From CAYGLF01 sp964350945 (GTDB lineage Bacteria; Chlamydiota; Chlamydiia; Chlamydiales; JAAZZY01): 64,000 nucleotides of DNA. Shown here one piece after another: positions 16,645 through 25,377 of the stretch. The notes under the pieces were generated by a model. It worked only from the letters and a program-made list of their open reading frames with translations, was not told the origin of the DNA and did no database searches. The position numbers and the translations under genes are program-made. Each line of letters starts with the position of its first letter. Positions within the stretch are counted from its first letter, which is position 1. The DNA is taken from contig CAYGLF010000003.1 of assembly GCA_964350945.1 (NCBI GenBank), forward strand, positions 62,001-126,000. Reading direction: 5' to 3'.

Positions 16645-17781
16645 ATGAATGAAACAGCGCACATCTACCTTGATAACAACTCAACAACGGCCCTAGACCC
16701 CGAAGTTTTTCGTGCCATGCAGTACGATTTTGGCCCCATCCCTCGCAACCCTTCCTCAATTCACTCATTTGGCCAAGGAGCGCGTAATGAACTGACCAAA
16801 GCTCGCCGGGTGATTGCCGATTCTTTAGGTGTTTTTCCAGATGAGCTGATTTTTACATCAGGAGCCAGTGAAGCAAATAATTTTGTCTTAAAAGGTTTTT
16901 GTAAAGAAATCTTTCCCAAGGCAATCCTTACCACAAGGCTCGAGCACAGTTCGGTTTTTGGCCCGATTGAGGCGTATCGTAAAGAAGGTGGAGAGGTAAT
17001 CTTTCTACCAACAGATCAAGACGGTTATCTCGATCCAAAAAATGTGCAGGAGGCTTTGCACCAAGGGGTGGGTCTGATTGCCTTAATGGCAGTAAATAAT
17101 GAGACGGGAGTTTGCACTGATATCGAGGCAATAGGATCGATGGCTGAAAAACAAGGAATCCCTTTTTTTTCAGATGGAGTCGCTTTATTGGGAAAGGAGC
17201 CTTTCAAAATAGGAAAGGGAATTGGAGCGATGAGTTTTAGTGGTCATAAATTACATGGCCCCAAAGGAATTGGCCTTTGCTATTTGTCACAACAATATTC
17301 TTTACCACCCCTAATCTGTGGAGGGGGGCAAGAAAACAATCTTCGCGGAGGAACTCACAACTTATCAGGAGCTTTGGGCCTTTCTAAAGCCATTGAACTT
17401 TTAGGGCATCTTTTGCCACAAAGAACCCAGCAGATGGAACAACTGAGAAATCATTTTGAGTCGACTTTGTTAGCAGAGCTGCCAGATATTGAGATCAATG
17501 GATCCGGGCGAAGAGTTTGTAATACGTCTAACATAGCTTTTACCGGTTTAGATGGTGAGAGTTTGTTAATGAATCTAGATATGAGAAAAATAGCTGCCAG
17601 CCACGGCTCTGCATGTTCTTCAGGTTCTTTAGAGCCTTCACGAGTGCTGATGGCAATGGGGCTGAGTAAAAGGCGCGCAGAGTCGTCGATACGCTTTTCT
17701 TTAAGCCGACTAACAAGTGCTGAAGAAATCGATCGGGCGCTAACAGTAATTATTGACGTTGTGAAAAAAATGCGTGCCTAG
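16645..17781 (+). CDS. Cysteine desulfurase (NifS/IscS class)
   Basis: PLP enzyme that abstracts sulfur from cysteine for Fe-S clusters and tRNA thiolation. Seen: IYLDNNSTTALDP near residue 7, TSGASEANNF near 74, LEHSSV near 101, VNNETG near 151, the PLP lysine in SFSGHKLHGPKG near 196-207, and the sulfur-carrying Cys in HGSACSSGSLEPS near 319. The length, 378 aa, is normal. It starts 10 bp after the phosphatase gene. The stop overlaps by 4 bp the stop of the convergent symporter gene. It may be the sulfur donor for MnmA. Confidence 0.93.
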   Translation: MNETAHIYLDNNSTTALDPEVFRAMQYDFGPIPRNPSSIHSFGQGARNELTKARRVIADSLGVFPDELIFTSGASEANNFVLKGFCKEIFPKAILTTRLEHSSVFGPIEAYRKEGGEVIFLPTDQDGYLDPKNVQEALHQGVGLIALMAVNNETGVCTDIEAIGSMAEKQGIPFFSDGVALLGKEPFKIGKGIGAMSFSGHKLHGPKGIGLCYLSQQYSLPPLICGGGQENNLRGGTHNLSGALGLSKAIELLGHLLPQRTQQMEQLRNHFESTLLAELPDIEINGSGRRVCNTSNIAFTGLDGESLLMNLDMRKIAASHGSACSSGSLEPSRVLMAMGLSKRRAESSIRFSLSRLTSAEEIDRALTVIIDVVKKMRA

Positions 17782-19100
17782 TTGTTTAGTAGCTTCGCTT
17801 TAGTTTCTCTGATTAAGTCTGGTGTGTGTCCAATAACACCAATGAGATTAGTAATCAGCATCAAGCCAATTGAAATATCTGCTAAAATCCAAACGACACT
17901 TGTATTGAGAAATGTGCCAACTGGCAGTACGAGAATATAAAGATATTTAAACCGCTTGATAGTTTTGTGTGAGAACAAGTACTCACAGGCTTTTTCACCG
18001 CAAAATGCCCAGGTGATAATCGTTGTGAACGCAAATAAAATGAGAGAGATAATCACAACATGTTTGCCAATCACATGCTGCAAGCCTCTTTCAAAGGCCC
18101 AAGTGCACATATTGGTGCTGACCTCTCCTGAAATTTGCCAAGCATCGGTGACGATGAGAACAAGTGCTGTGATGGTGCAAATAATCATCACAATAAATGG
18201 CGCGATCATCCCGACAATTCCCTCGTGTAGGGGCTCTTTACAGCGAGCTCCTGACTGAAGGATTGGAGCGATTCCACAACCGGCATCGGTCGCAAATATA
18301 CCCCTTTCAAAGCCTGTTGTAATCGCTTTGGCTATTCCAACGCCTGCGACACCTCCCGCTGCAGATTGAAGGGAAAAAGCAGATCCGAACACAAGTTTAA
18401 TAGCCCCTAAAACGTTAGCTTTAAAGATAAACAAAATGATTAGAGCAGTTGCTAAGTAAAGAAGTGTCATGATGGGAACCAATGTACCTACTACTTTTGC
18501 TAGACGGTTAAGCCCTCCCAAGAGGACGAGGCCAACTGATAAAACAATTGCAGTAATAATGGCTACTTGAGGGATGCCCAGCCTTGTTAGGGGGAGTGTC
18601 ATGGAATTTACCTGGACTAAGTTCCCTACGGTAAAGGCGGCAATAATTGCAAAAATGGAAAAGCACGCGGCCGTTTTTTTAAGCCCCAGTTTTTGAGATA
18701 AGTAATACATAGGGCCACCTACATACTCGCCTTCTGAATTTTTAAGTCGGTATTTAAGACTCAAAAAACAGCCTGCAAATTTGACAATTGCTCCTAGCAC
18801 AGCCATGACCCACATCCACATTAGCGCTCCAGGTCCTCCCACGGAAAGGGCAACCGCCATTCCTGAAATATTACCAGTCCCTAAATTTCCAGCTAATACG
18901 GCTGAAAGTGCTTGAAAGTTAGAAATATTTCCTTCTTCTTCGGTATCTTTTTTAAACAGGGAAGTGATTCCTTGCTTGAGTTTTGAAAACTGTATGAAGT
19001 TGAGCTGGACACTCAAGTACAACCCAAGCCCAAAAATAAGTGGGAAGATGGCATAAAGTGTTAAACTATGATTAATGGATTCAAGCAATTGCAAAATCAT
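17778..19100 (-). CDS. Sodium:alanine/glycine symporter (AGCS family)
   Basis: Inner-membrane Na+-coupled amino acid transporter of about 11 spans, 440 aa. Seen: the AGCS signatures ALSAVLAGNLGTGNISGMAVAL near residue 65 (given here in part), GGPMYYLSQKLG near 128, FERGIFATDAG near 265-275 and TTIITWAFCGEKA near 350. Chlamydiae have such D-Ala/Gly permeases. It is flanked by genes that are adjacent in C. trachomatis (desulfurase and CNNM pair), so this gene is an insertion into, or a survivor of, that block. Confidence 0.93.
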   Translation of the reverse strand: MILQLLESINHSLTLYAIFPLIFGLGLYLSVQLNFIQFSKLKQGITSLFKKDTEEEGNISNFQALSAVLAGNLGTGNISGMAVALSVGGPGALMWMWVMAVLGAIVKFAGCFLSLKYRLKNSEGEYVGGPMYYLSQKLGLKKTAACFSIFAIIAAFTVGNLVQVNSMTLPLTRLGIPQVAIITAIVLSVGLVLLGGLNRLAKVVGTLVPIMTLLYLATALIILFIFKANVLGAIKLVFGSAFSLQSAAGGVAGVGIAKAITTGFERGIFATDAGCGIAPILQSGARCKEPLHEGIVGMIAPFIVMIICTITALVLIVTDAWQISGEVSTNMCTWAFERGLQHVIGKHVVIISLILFAFTTIITWAFCGEKACEYLFSHKTIKRFKYLYILVLPVGTFLNTSVVWILADISIGLMLITNLIGVIGHTPDLIRETKAKLLNN

Positions 19101-19262
19101 TCTGTGAAAATGGGATTAAGAGTTTTTGAATTAACGTAATTTAATTTTTAGAAACTATATTAACAACAAACGTTTTAAATTGTAACAAATTATTAGTTAA
19201 TTAAATATTTTAGTTGTACGACCTTTAGTAAGCTCGTGGGTTTTACAAGAGAAAAATATGAT

Positions 19263-20498
19263 TCAAATAATGCTTCGTACCCAAAGTTTTTTAGCCTTTC
19301 CTAAAGAAACTTCTTCAATTCGCATATCGAAGTTTTCAATGCGTACCTGCTCGCCCTTTTCAGGAAGGCGTCCTAAAACCTTTTCAACAAGCTCTTCTAG
19401 GTCTTTGCAGGTGGGGTCAATTCTTGCATGAAACGTTTTATTAAACTCCTCTATTGTCATCTCCCCTGACAATGTTCTATCAATCAGAGAAACCTTTTTG
19501 GATGAAGTCAAAGGTTGTGGTTCGTCAATGTTTTCTCCGAAAAGAGCTTTGACCATGTCATCGAGTGTTAAAATACCAAGTGCCTGTCCCTGTCTGTCCA
19601 AAACAATGGCAATTTTACGTTTATTGTGCCGGAATTGGTTGAGGATTTCACTCGCTGGAGCGTCTAAGATTACAAACCAAGGAGGGGATATAAAGTCTTT
19701 AATGGGCAAACTAGATTTAGCTCGTACTAAGTTTCTTGTATCAATGACTCCAATAATATTGTGTCGATGCTTTTGGTAGACAGGTAAAAAGGGGTGGTAA
19801 GTTTTGTCTAAAAGCTCTTTTACTTTTTCCACCTTTTGGTTTGAAGAGACCATTGGAACTTTATGCAAAGGGACCATTAGGTGGGGAGCTTCTTTCTTCT
19901 GAAGGTTTAAAATGTTAGTTACCAACTGATTAAACTCTACATCTTCCTCGATGGGTCGAGCTTCATGGCCCTGCTCTTCAACAGCTCTCTGCAGCTCATC
20001 GCGAGTCACATCCATAAGATGAGTTTCTCCTTTTCCGGTGACGAAATAGTTAATAGACTTGCTAATCAAACCTATAGACCATGTGATGGGAACCAATATT
20101 TTAGAGAGGGTGTAAATGATAGGAATACCAGACATGATAATGTGTCCGGAGAATTTTCGGCCGGCAAAAAGAGGAGTTAGCTCGGCAAAAATTAATACAA
20201 TCAAAACCTGTGAAAGGGGAGCTAAATCGGGATTAAGGCCCAAGGCATAGTAGAGTCTTCTAGAACACTCAGAACCTACTTGAAGCGATAAGTTAACTCC
20301 AAAGAGAGTGGTCCCAAAAAGCCTGGGTGGGTTTTGTAAGAGTTTGTAGAGCCATAGAGCTCTTTTAGAACCTCGACTCACATAATATTGCAGGCGAACT
20401 TTATTGAAAGACACCGAGGCCATTTCCATCATAGCAAAAAATGCCTGGGTAAATAAACACGTGATGGTAAGTATAAGCCAAAAAGCTGCTTTATGCAT
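19263..20498 (-). CDS. CNNM/CorC-HlyC family membrane protein with CBS pair (first copy)
   Basis: Integral membrane protein, 411 aa, with an N-terminal DUF21 (CNNM) transmembrane domain (about residues 5-150), two CBS motifs (about 205-325: VSSNQKVEKVKELL and KRKIAIVLDRQGQALGILT) and a C-terminal CorC_HlyC domain (about 340-410). The family is linked to Mg2+/Co2+ transport. The protein lacks several conserved residues in its first third and is less typical than its neighbour. It overlaps the next gene by 8 bp. The tandem arrangement resembles CT256/CT257. Confidence 0.88.
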   Translation of the reverse strand: MHKAAFWLILTITCLFTQAFFAMMEMASVSFNKVRLQYYVSRGSKRALWLYKLLQNPPRLFGTTLFGVNLSLQVGSECSRRLYYALGLNPDLAPLSQVLIVLIFAELTPLFAGRKFSGHIIMSGIPIIYTLSKILVPITWSIGLISKSINYFVTGKGETHLMDVTRDELQRAVEEQGHEARPIEEDVEFNQLVTNILNLQKKEAPHLMVPLHKVPMVSSNQKVEKVKELLDKTYHPFLPVYQKHRHNIIGVIDTRNLVRAKSSLPIKDFISPPWFVILDAPASEILNQFRHNKRKIAIVLDRQGQALGILTLDDMVKALFGENIDEPQPLTSSKKVSLIDRTLSGEMTIEEFNKTFHARIDPTCKDLEELVEKVLGRLPEKGEQVRIENFDMRIEEVSLGKAKKLWVRSII

Positions 20499-21735
20499 GA
20501 GTCTTCTTTTTTATTTTCCGTATATATACTCGACGAATTCTATTTGGGTCAGCTGACAAAATATGAAAGAAAAAACCTGCTTCTTCTATTTTTGCCCCTG
20601 CCTGCGGTAGGGTTTCTATTTGTTCTATCAGCCAGCCATTGATAGTTACCATGTTGCCAGGGCTACTAAGGTAGACTCCAAAAATTTCCTCAAACTCTGT
20701 AAGCTCTAGTTTGCCGCTTGCAATAATGGCATCTTTACCCGCAGGGGTGTAGCGCATTTTTTCATCTCGATTGTCGGTGATTTCTCCTACAACCGCTTCA
20801 ATAAGATCTTCTTGGGTAATCAGTCCGCTAATAGCTCCGTACTCATCGACAACTATGGCGATCGATTTGTTTTGATTATCAAGGCACCTTAGTAGGTTTT
20901 TGGCGGGCATCGATTCAGGGACGTAGTAGGTTTTCATTAAAAAGGGGATAAGGTCTTCAGGACGAGAGAGCTTGTCTTTTTGCAGAAAATAATTTGAGAT
21001 GCTAATAATGCCTTTGATGTTTTCAAGCCCTCCATCGCAAACGGGAAGTCTAGAGACCTCTTGGTCAACAAGAATCTTTTCTAAAACATCGAGAGGGTCT
21101 TTTAAGTCGTAATAGATAATTTCCTCGCGGTGGCGTTTGAGCTCTCTAACAGCTTTGTGGCGAAGGTAAATATAGCCTTGTATTAGAGCCGCTTCGCGAG
21201 AATTTAAAATACCTCTATCCTTGCCAGTAACGAGTGCATGTTTCAACTCTTCTTTGGTGATTTTTTTCTCTTTTTTCAAAAAAAAGAAGATGCTGTGGAC
21301 CAAAAAACTGGCAAAAATGGTGATTACTGAGCGAATAGGGCCTAAAACCGTACGTGCTGTCGAAATAACTGGCGCAATAAAAGAGGCGTAAGCTCGGTTG
21401 TTTTGCATAGCGAGTGTTTTGGGGATAATTTCACCAAAAATCAAAGTAATGCCTAAAGGGACACCCACAGTTAATAACCAGCTTGAGAGAGTTCCAAAAA
21501 TATGGGATGTCGTGTTTTGAATTAAAATATTAACCAAAACATTGATCATTAAAATGGTGACTAAAAGTTCATAGGGGCCTTTGAGGAGGTTTGCAATAAG
21601 CCTTTTTCTAGGATGACTGTCTTTGGAAAAACTCTTGACGACCATGGGTGAAAGAGAAAAGAGAGCTGTTTCAGATGCGGAAAACATGGCGGAGATAATG
21701 GTGAGAATCACCAGGATTATTATGGACATGGTCAA
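20491..21735 (-). CDS. CNNM/CorC-HlyC family membrane protein with CBS pair (second copy)
   Basis: Paralogue of the preceding gene, 414 aa: DUF21 domain with SMFSASETALFSLSPMVV near residue 16-33 and LGITLIFGEIIPKTLA near 95-110, then two CBS motifs (VLEKILVDQEVSRLPV near 215, NKSIAIVVDEYGAISGLIT near 285) and the C-terminal FAD-binding-PCMH-like CorC_HlyC domain. GEIIPKT and VVDEYG(A) are highly conserved in the family. It is overlapped by 4 bp by the upstream FtsL-like gene, so the three are one operon. A divalent-cation efflux role is inferred from the family. Confidence 0.92.
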   Translation of the reverse strand: MTMSIIILVILTIISAMFSASETALFSLSPMVVKSFSKDSHPRKRLIANLLKGPYELLVTILMINVLVNILIQNTTSHIFGTLSSWLLTVGVPLGITLIFGEIIPKTLAMQNNRAYASFIAPVISTARTVLGPIRSVITIFASFLVHSIFFFLKKEKKITKEELKHALVTGKDRGILNSREAALIQGYIYLRHKAVRELKRHREEIIYYDLKDPLDVLEKILVDQEVSRLPVCDGGLENIKGIISISNYFLQKDKLSRPEDLIPFLMKTYYVPESMPAKNLLRCLDNQNKSIAIVVDEYGAISGLITQEDLIEAVVGEITDNRDEKMRYTPAGKDAIIASGKLELTEFEEIFGVYLSSPGNMVTINGWLIEQIETLPQAGAKIEEAGFFFHILSADPNRIRRVYIRKIKKKTHA

Positions 21736-22064
21736 TCCGTTTGAATAAAATGGACTTTAGTTTGGCCCTCTGAGATAAGTCCTAGTTCCTGTCTAAGGAC
21801 AAGTTCTACGGATCTTGGGTCGTCTAAGCTGTTGATTTTAAAAGTGTAATCATGATTTTTGCAAGCTTGTATGTATTTAGCTTCTTCAAGTCGTTCGATT
21901 GTGGATAAAAGCAGGATCTTTTTGTGGTTGAGTTGTTTAAAGGCTATATTGAAAATCAAGGCATTTAGAATAATAAAAGCTACCACCCACCACGAGCGAA
22001 TGGTCACTTCGCTTATATTATTGCGAGAAGGACGCGCAATGCGGTTGTAATTGTAAGCAGTCAT
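21732..22064 (-). CDS. FtsL/DivIC-like single-span membrane protein
   Basis: A 110-aa protein with a short basic cytoplasmic N-terminus (residues 1-24, Arg/Asn-rich), one membrane span (about 25-42), a periplasmic helical stretch (LLLSTIERLEEAKYIQA) and a conserved-looking end (DDPRSVELVLRQELGLISEGQ). Size, topology and the R(Q)ELGL(I)(x)EG end match septum initiator proteins FtsL/FtsB/DivIC, which link FtsQ to the divisome. Sequence conservation in this family is low, so this is a structural guess. It is the first gene of the operon with the two CNNM proteins. Confidence 0.55.
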   Translation of the reverse strand: MTAYNYNRIARPSRNNISEVTIRSWWVVAFIILNALIFNIAFKQLNHKKILLLSTIERLEEAKYIQACKNHDYTFKINSLDDPRSVELVLRQELGLISEGQTKVHFIQTD

Positions 22065-22385
22065 AAGATTCTTGCCTTTGTATTTGTCTACTTTCTGCTC
22101 GAAAGCTAGCCGGGCACACTACACCCAGTTAGATTTATTTTCTCTTTATAAGCGTTAAAAGCAAGAAAAACTCACTTATTTTTAAATTCTATTTAAGATC
22201 GAAAAATGAGCATATAAAAACAAGTGTTTTCTCAAAAAAATGCAACCAATTTAGTCTAAATAAAATGTAGATCAAGTTGCATGTTTAAGCTATTTTTTCT
22301 ATATTGACCTTAAACTATATGACAGGGTCTCAATAACTCTGCCAAAACTGATCTTTCACAGTCCTTCGGTCTGACCTTAAACAGG
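22065..22385. other. Intergenic region with small repeats
   Basis: Holds no ORF I accept. It contains an inverted repeat, ATGCAAC (22240-22246) and GTTGCAT (22276-22282), and a direct repeat GACCTTAAAC at 22306-22315 and 22373-22382. It would contain the promoter of the FtsL-like operon (minus strand) and the 3' end of the proline-rich gene's transcript. I see no strong terminator. Confidence 0.5.
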
Positions 22386-23633
22386 TTAGGTTTGTGTGCT
22401 GCCAATTCCTAGGGGTTGAGTATCTTTGAAGAAAATTCCATATTTCTGAAAGTTGGCATTGAGCTCTGGGTCGCGGTAAAGCTTTGAGGCAAGCTCTGGA
22501 TTGCAGATTTGAATCAATTCAAGAGTTCTCTCTGCATCTTGCTTAACTACAGCTGTTGGTTGGTTCTTAGATCTTTTGAAAATGGAGATTAGCCTCTTTT
22601 TTTGCTCAGACTCATATCTGGGGTGGTTAGATAGCTGTTCTTGAAAGGCTCTAAGCTCGCTGTTTCTCTTTGGTGTATTTTTACTTCCCACATTGACTTT
22701 AACAGTAACAAACTCAGGTTGAGGGTCTGCAATTCCCATCCATCTGTCTAATTGAGGTAACGGGTTAATAGAGGGGTTGTTTACTCTGAGAAATTCATAG
22801 GTGGCAATCAGTTTCTCCAAAATCTTAACATTGGCAGCTTTTGCTGCAGCGTCTAGAGAGTTTAAAATGGTCATTGGAGAAAACTTGGGAAAGAGTGGCT
22901 CTATATGGGTCAGTGTATTGACACATTCATGCTCAATCAGAGCTCCTAAAATAGTAGATTTCGGTGATTTACTACAATGATCTCCTAGGGAGATTTTAAT
23001 CTCTTCATAGAATTGAGAGAGTCTTTCTATAGTGGATTCCTCTGAATCAAAAATACTTGAAACCAGCTGTGTTTTGTTTCCCGTTGCAAAAAATTCCTCT
23101 CCATAACTGAGAACATCGATACAAGTGCGAGGGTCTAGCATCCAGCGTAAATTCCCAGGAGTCTCTGTAAATTTGTCAGAAATTCCAGGGCCAGTAGTGT
23201 AAATGGGAGGAGGAGGAGGCGTTAAGTTGGACTTTAGTTTGTAATTTTGGTAGGCCAAGTAAGCAATCGTAGTGAGTGCGATGGCTCCTGCAGCAAAAGT
23301 TTTAGAGTTAAATGCTGAGGGGGAGCTTTCTCTAATAGCATCTCTAACATCTTTAATATTTTGCTCTTCTTCTGTTCTCTGATTGAGGATAGGTTCTTTA
23401 TGGGCTTGAATTGGTGGTTTTTTTACAACAGGGGGCACTTTTTGTGGGACGGGAGGCGCCTTTTGTGGGACAGGAGGCATTACAGGGGCTTTAGCTGCAG
23501 GGATAACCTTTACCCGTGGAGGCGGCGCAGGAGGAGGAGTTGGTTTTTGGTTCGGTATTTCTGGAGGTAGAGTTGGTTTTTTATATCCAAAAATTGTGGG
23601 TTGGGCTGCACTAATCCTAACCATAGTTAGCAT
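22386..23633 (-). CDS. Proline-rich single-span membrane protein of unknown function
   Basis: Not recognised; 415 aa. The N-terminal 20-75 is strongly proline-rich with repeated PVPQKAPPVPQKVPP units, then a charged linker, one clear membrane span (about 113-130, FAAGAIALTTIAYLAYQ), another Pro-run (LTPPPPPIY), and a C-terminal helical domain of about 270 residues with Cys and Leu scattered. Several Leu/Ile-rich helices could be repeat-like but I do not see ankyrin consensus. A Pro-rich N-terminus before a membrane span is reminiscent of type III secreted membrane (Inc-like) or cell-surface proteins; this is inference. Two start codons (23633 and 23624) are possible. Confidence 0.68.
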   Translation of the reverse strand: MLTMVRISAAQPTIFGYKKPTLPPEIPNQKPTPPPAPPPRVKVIPAAKAPVMPPVPQKAPPVPQKVPPVVKKPPIQAHKEPILNQRTEEEQNIKDVRDAIRESSPSAFNSKTFAAGAIALTTIAYLAYQNYKLKSNLTPPPPPIYTTGPGISDKFTETPGNLRWMLDPRTCIDVLSYGEEFFATGNKTQLVSSIFDSEESTIERLSQFYEEIKISLGDHCSKSPKSTILGALIEHECVNTLTHIEPLFPKFSPMTILNSLDAAAKAANVKILEKLIATYEFLRVNNPSINPLPQLDRWMGIADPQPEFVTVKVNVGSKNTPKRNSELRAFQEQLSNHPRYESEQKKRLISIFKRSKNQPTAVVKQDAERTLELIQICNPELASKLYRDPELNANFQKYGIFFKDTQPLGIGSTQT

Positions 23634-23704
23634 ATCCTCTTTCTAGGGGTTTTCTTTAAATTTCACCCATTAGAATGTATTCTTAAAAAGCTATTCTTTG
23701 CAAA

Positions 23705-24268
23705 TTAATTTTTCATAACAGTAGGAATTGTAATTCCTGTTTGGTGCATGTATTTTCCTTTGCGCATTGCATAGGAAACTTCACAAGGTTCATCACCTTC
23801 AAAGAATAAAACCTGAGCAAGTCCTTCATTAGCATAAATTTTAGCAGGCAAGGGAGTCGTGTTGGAGATTTCAAGTGTGACATAACCTTCCCATTCAGGC
23901 TCGAAGGGAGTGACATTTACAATAATCCCACAACGAGCATAAGTTGATTTACCCAGGCAGATTGTCATCACATTGCGAGGGATTCTAAAGTATTCCACGC
24001 TACGTGCTAAGGCAAAAGAGTTGGGGGGGACAATACAGATATCTGAAACAACATCCACAAAACAGTCTGAGTGAAAATCTTTGGGGTCAATAATGGAGTT
24101 GTTGGTATTGGTAAAGATTTTAAATTCATCAGAAACTCTTAAATCATAACCATAAGACGAAAGGCCACAAGAAATGATATTTTCCGAGACTTGTCCATCG
24201 ATAAAAGGCTCAATCATTTTGTATTTTTGTGACATTTCTCGAATCCAGCGATCGTTTTTAATTGCCAT
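23705..24268 (-). CDS. dcd: dCTP deaminase
   Basis: Deaminates dCTP to dUTP, feeding dTMP synthesis. Seen: 187 aa, SSYGYDLRVSDEF near residues 36-48, SFALARSVEYFRIP near 83-96, GKSTYARCGI near 106-115 and the catalytic Glu in GYVTLEISNTTPLP near 127-140, QTGITIPTV near 176. It is divergent from ruvB with 96 bp between the genes, as in C. trachomatis (CT039/CT040 in my memory). Preceded by GAGAGA. Confidence 0.96.
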   Translation of the reverse strand: MAIKNDRWIREMSQKYKMIEPFIDGQVSENIISCGLSSYGYDLRVSDEFKIFTNTNNSIIDPKDFHSDCFVDVVSDICIVPPNSFALARSVEYFRIPRNVMTICLGKSTYARCGIIVNVTPFEPEWEGYVTLEISNTTPLPAKIYANEGLAQVLFFEGDEPCEVSYAMRKGKYMHQTGITIPTVMKN

Positions 24269-24364
24269 CTTAATCTCTCTCCAATATTTTTTGATTTAAT
24301 TTTTCTGGTTTTCTGTTTAAAATAAAAACAAAGGCCAATTTAGCGCTACAACTTTATGGTTTAA

Positions 24365-25363
24365 ATGGAAAATCCTAGTCAGTATATTCATTCTAAACTA
24401 TCTGAGGAAGATCTTTCGTACGAGATGCCTTTGAGGCCCTCTCTACTCAAAGACTTTCAAGGACAGTCTCAAATTTTAGAAAGACTCGAAGTCTATATTC
24501 AGGCAGCCAAACAGCGCAAGGAAGTGTTGAGACATGCCCTCCTTTGTGGCCCCCCGGGCCTTGGAAAGAGCACTCTTGCAGCGATTATTTCTAAAGAAAT
24601 GGAATCGAATATTGTGATTACTTCAGGGCCTATTTTGGAAAAACCAAGTGATCTTGCAGGAATTTTAACCAATCTTCAAAAAGGTGACGTTCTTTTTATT
24701 GATGAAATTCATAGGATGAATCGTTCGATTGAAGAATACTTGTATCCTGCGATGGAGAATTATACCCTGGACTTAATTATCGACAGTGGCCCACATGCTC
24801 GCTCGGTACAGGTGAAGCTAAATCCCTTTTGCTTGGTCGGGGCGACCACCCAGCAGGGGTTGCTCAGTGCTCCTTTGCGCTCTCGCTTTGGGTTGACTTT
24901 TCGCCTTGACTACTATTTGCCAGAAACATTGCAGTCGATTATCAAACGTTCAGCATCTATTCTAAAAACACAGATTAGCCCTGAAGCTGCTCTTGAAATT
25001 GCAAAAAGAGCCAGGGGAACCCCACGAGTTGCCAATAACCTGTTTAGGTGGGTTCGTGACTTTGTGCAAATTAAAGGTCAAGGAGAGGTCAATTTAGAAC
25101 TTGCAAAAAAGGCAGCCGAAATGTTGGCGATTGATGACATTGGTTTGGATGAAATGGACAAAAAGATATTATTTATAATGATGGATCATTATAACGGTGG
25201 GCCTGTAGGATTAAATACGCTTGCAGTCGCGCTTGGAGAGGCCCCGACAACCTTAGAAGAAGTTTACGAGCCTTTTTTAATCAAGCAGGGACTTTTAAAG
25301 CGGACCCCGCGGGGAAGGGAAGTAACAGCAAAAGCATATCAACATTTAAAACGGAAAATGTAA
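24365..25363 (+). CDS. ruvB: Holliday junction branch migration DNA helicase RuvB
   Basis: AAA+ motor that drives branch migration with RuvA. Seen: 332 aa, Walker A GPPGLGKSTLA near residue 62-72, Walker B LFIDEIHRM near 110-118, sensor GATTQQGLLSAPLRSRFG near 160-177 with the arginine finger, sensor-2 ARGTPRVANNL near 216, and a C-terminal winged helix ending in PRGREVTAKAYQHL. The first gene of a rightward cluster that continues with spoIID 14 bp downstream. Confidence 0.97.
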   Translation: MENPSQYIHSKLSEEDLSYEMPLRPSLLKDFQGQSQILERLEVYIQAAKQRKEVLRHALLCGPPGLGKSTLAAIISKEMESNIVITSGPILEKPSDLAGILTNLQKGDVLFIDEIHRMNRSIEEYLYPAMENYTLDLIIDSGPHARSVQVKLNPFCLVGATTQQGLLSAPLRSRFGLTFRLDYYLPETLQSIIKRSASILKTQISPEAALEIAKRARGTPRVANNLFRWVRDFVQIKGQGEVNLELAKKAAEMLAIDDIGLDEMDKKILFIMMDHYNGGPVGLNTLAVALGEAPTTLEEVYEPFLIKQGLLKRTPRGREVTAKAYQHLKRKM

Positions 25364-25377
25364 AAGAGGTATTTACT

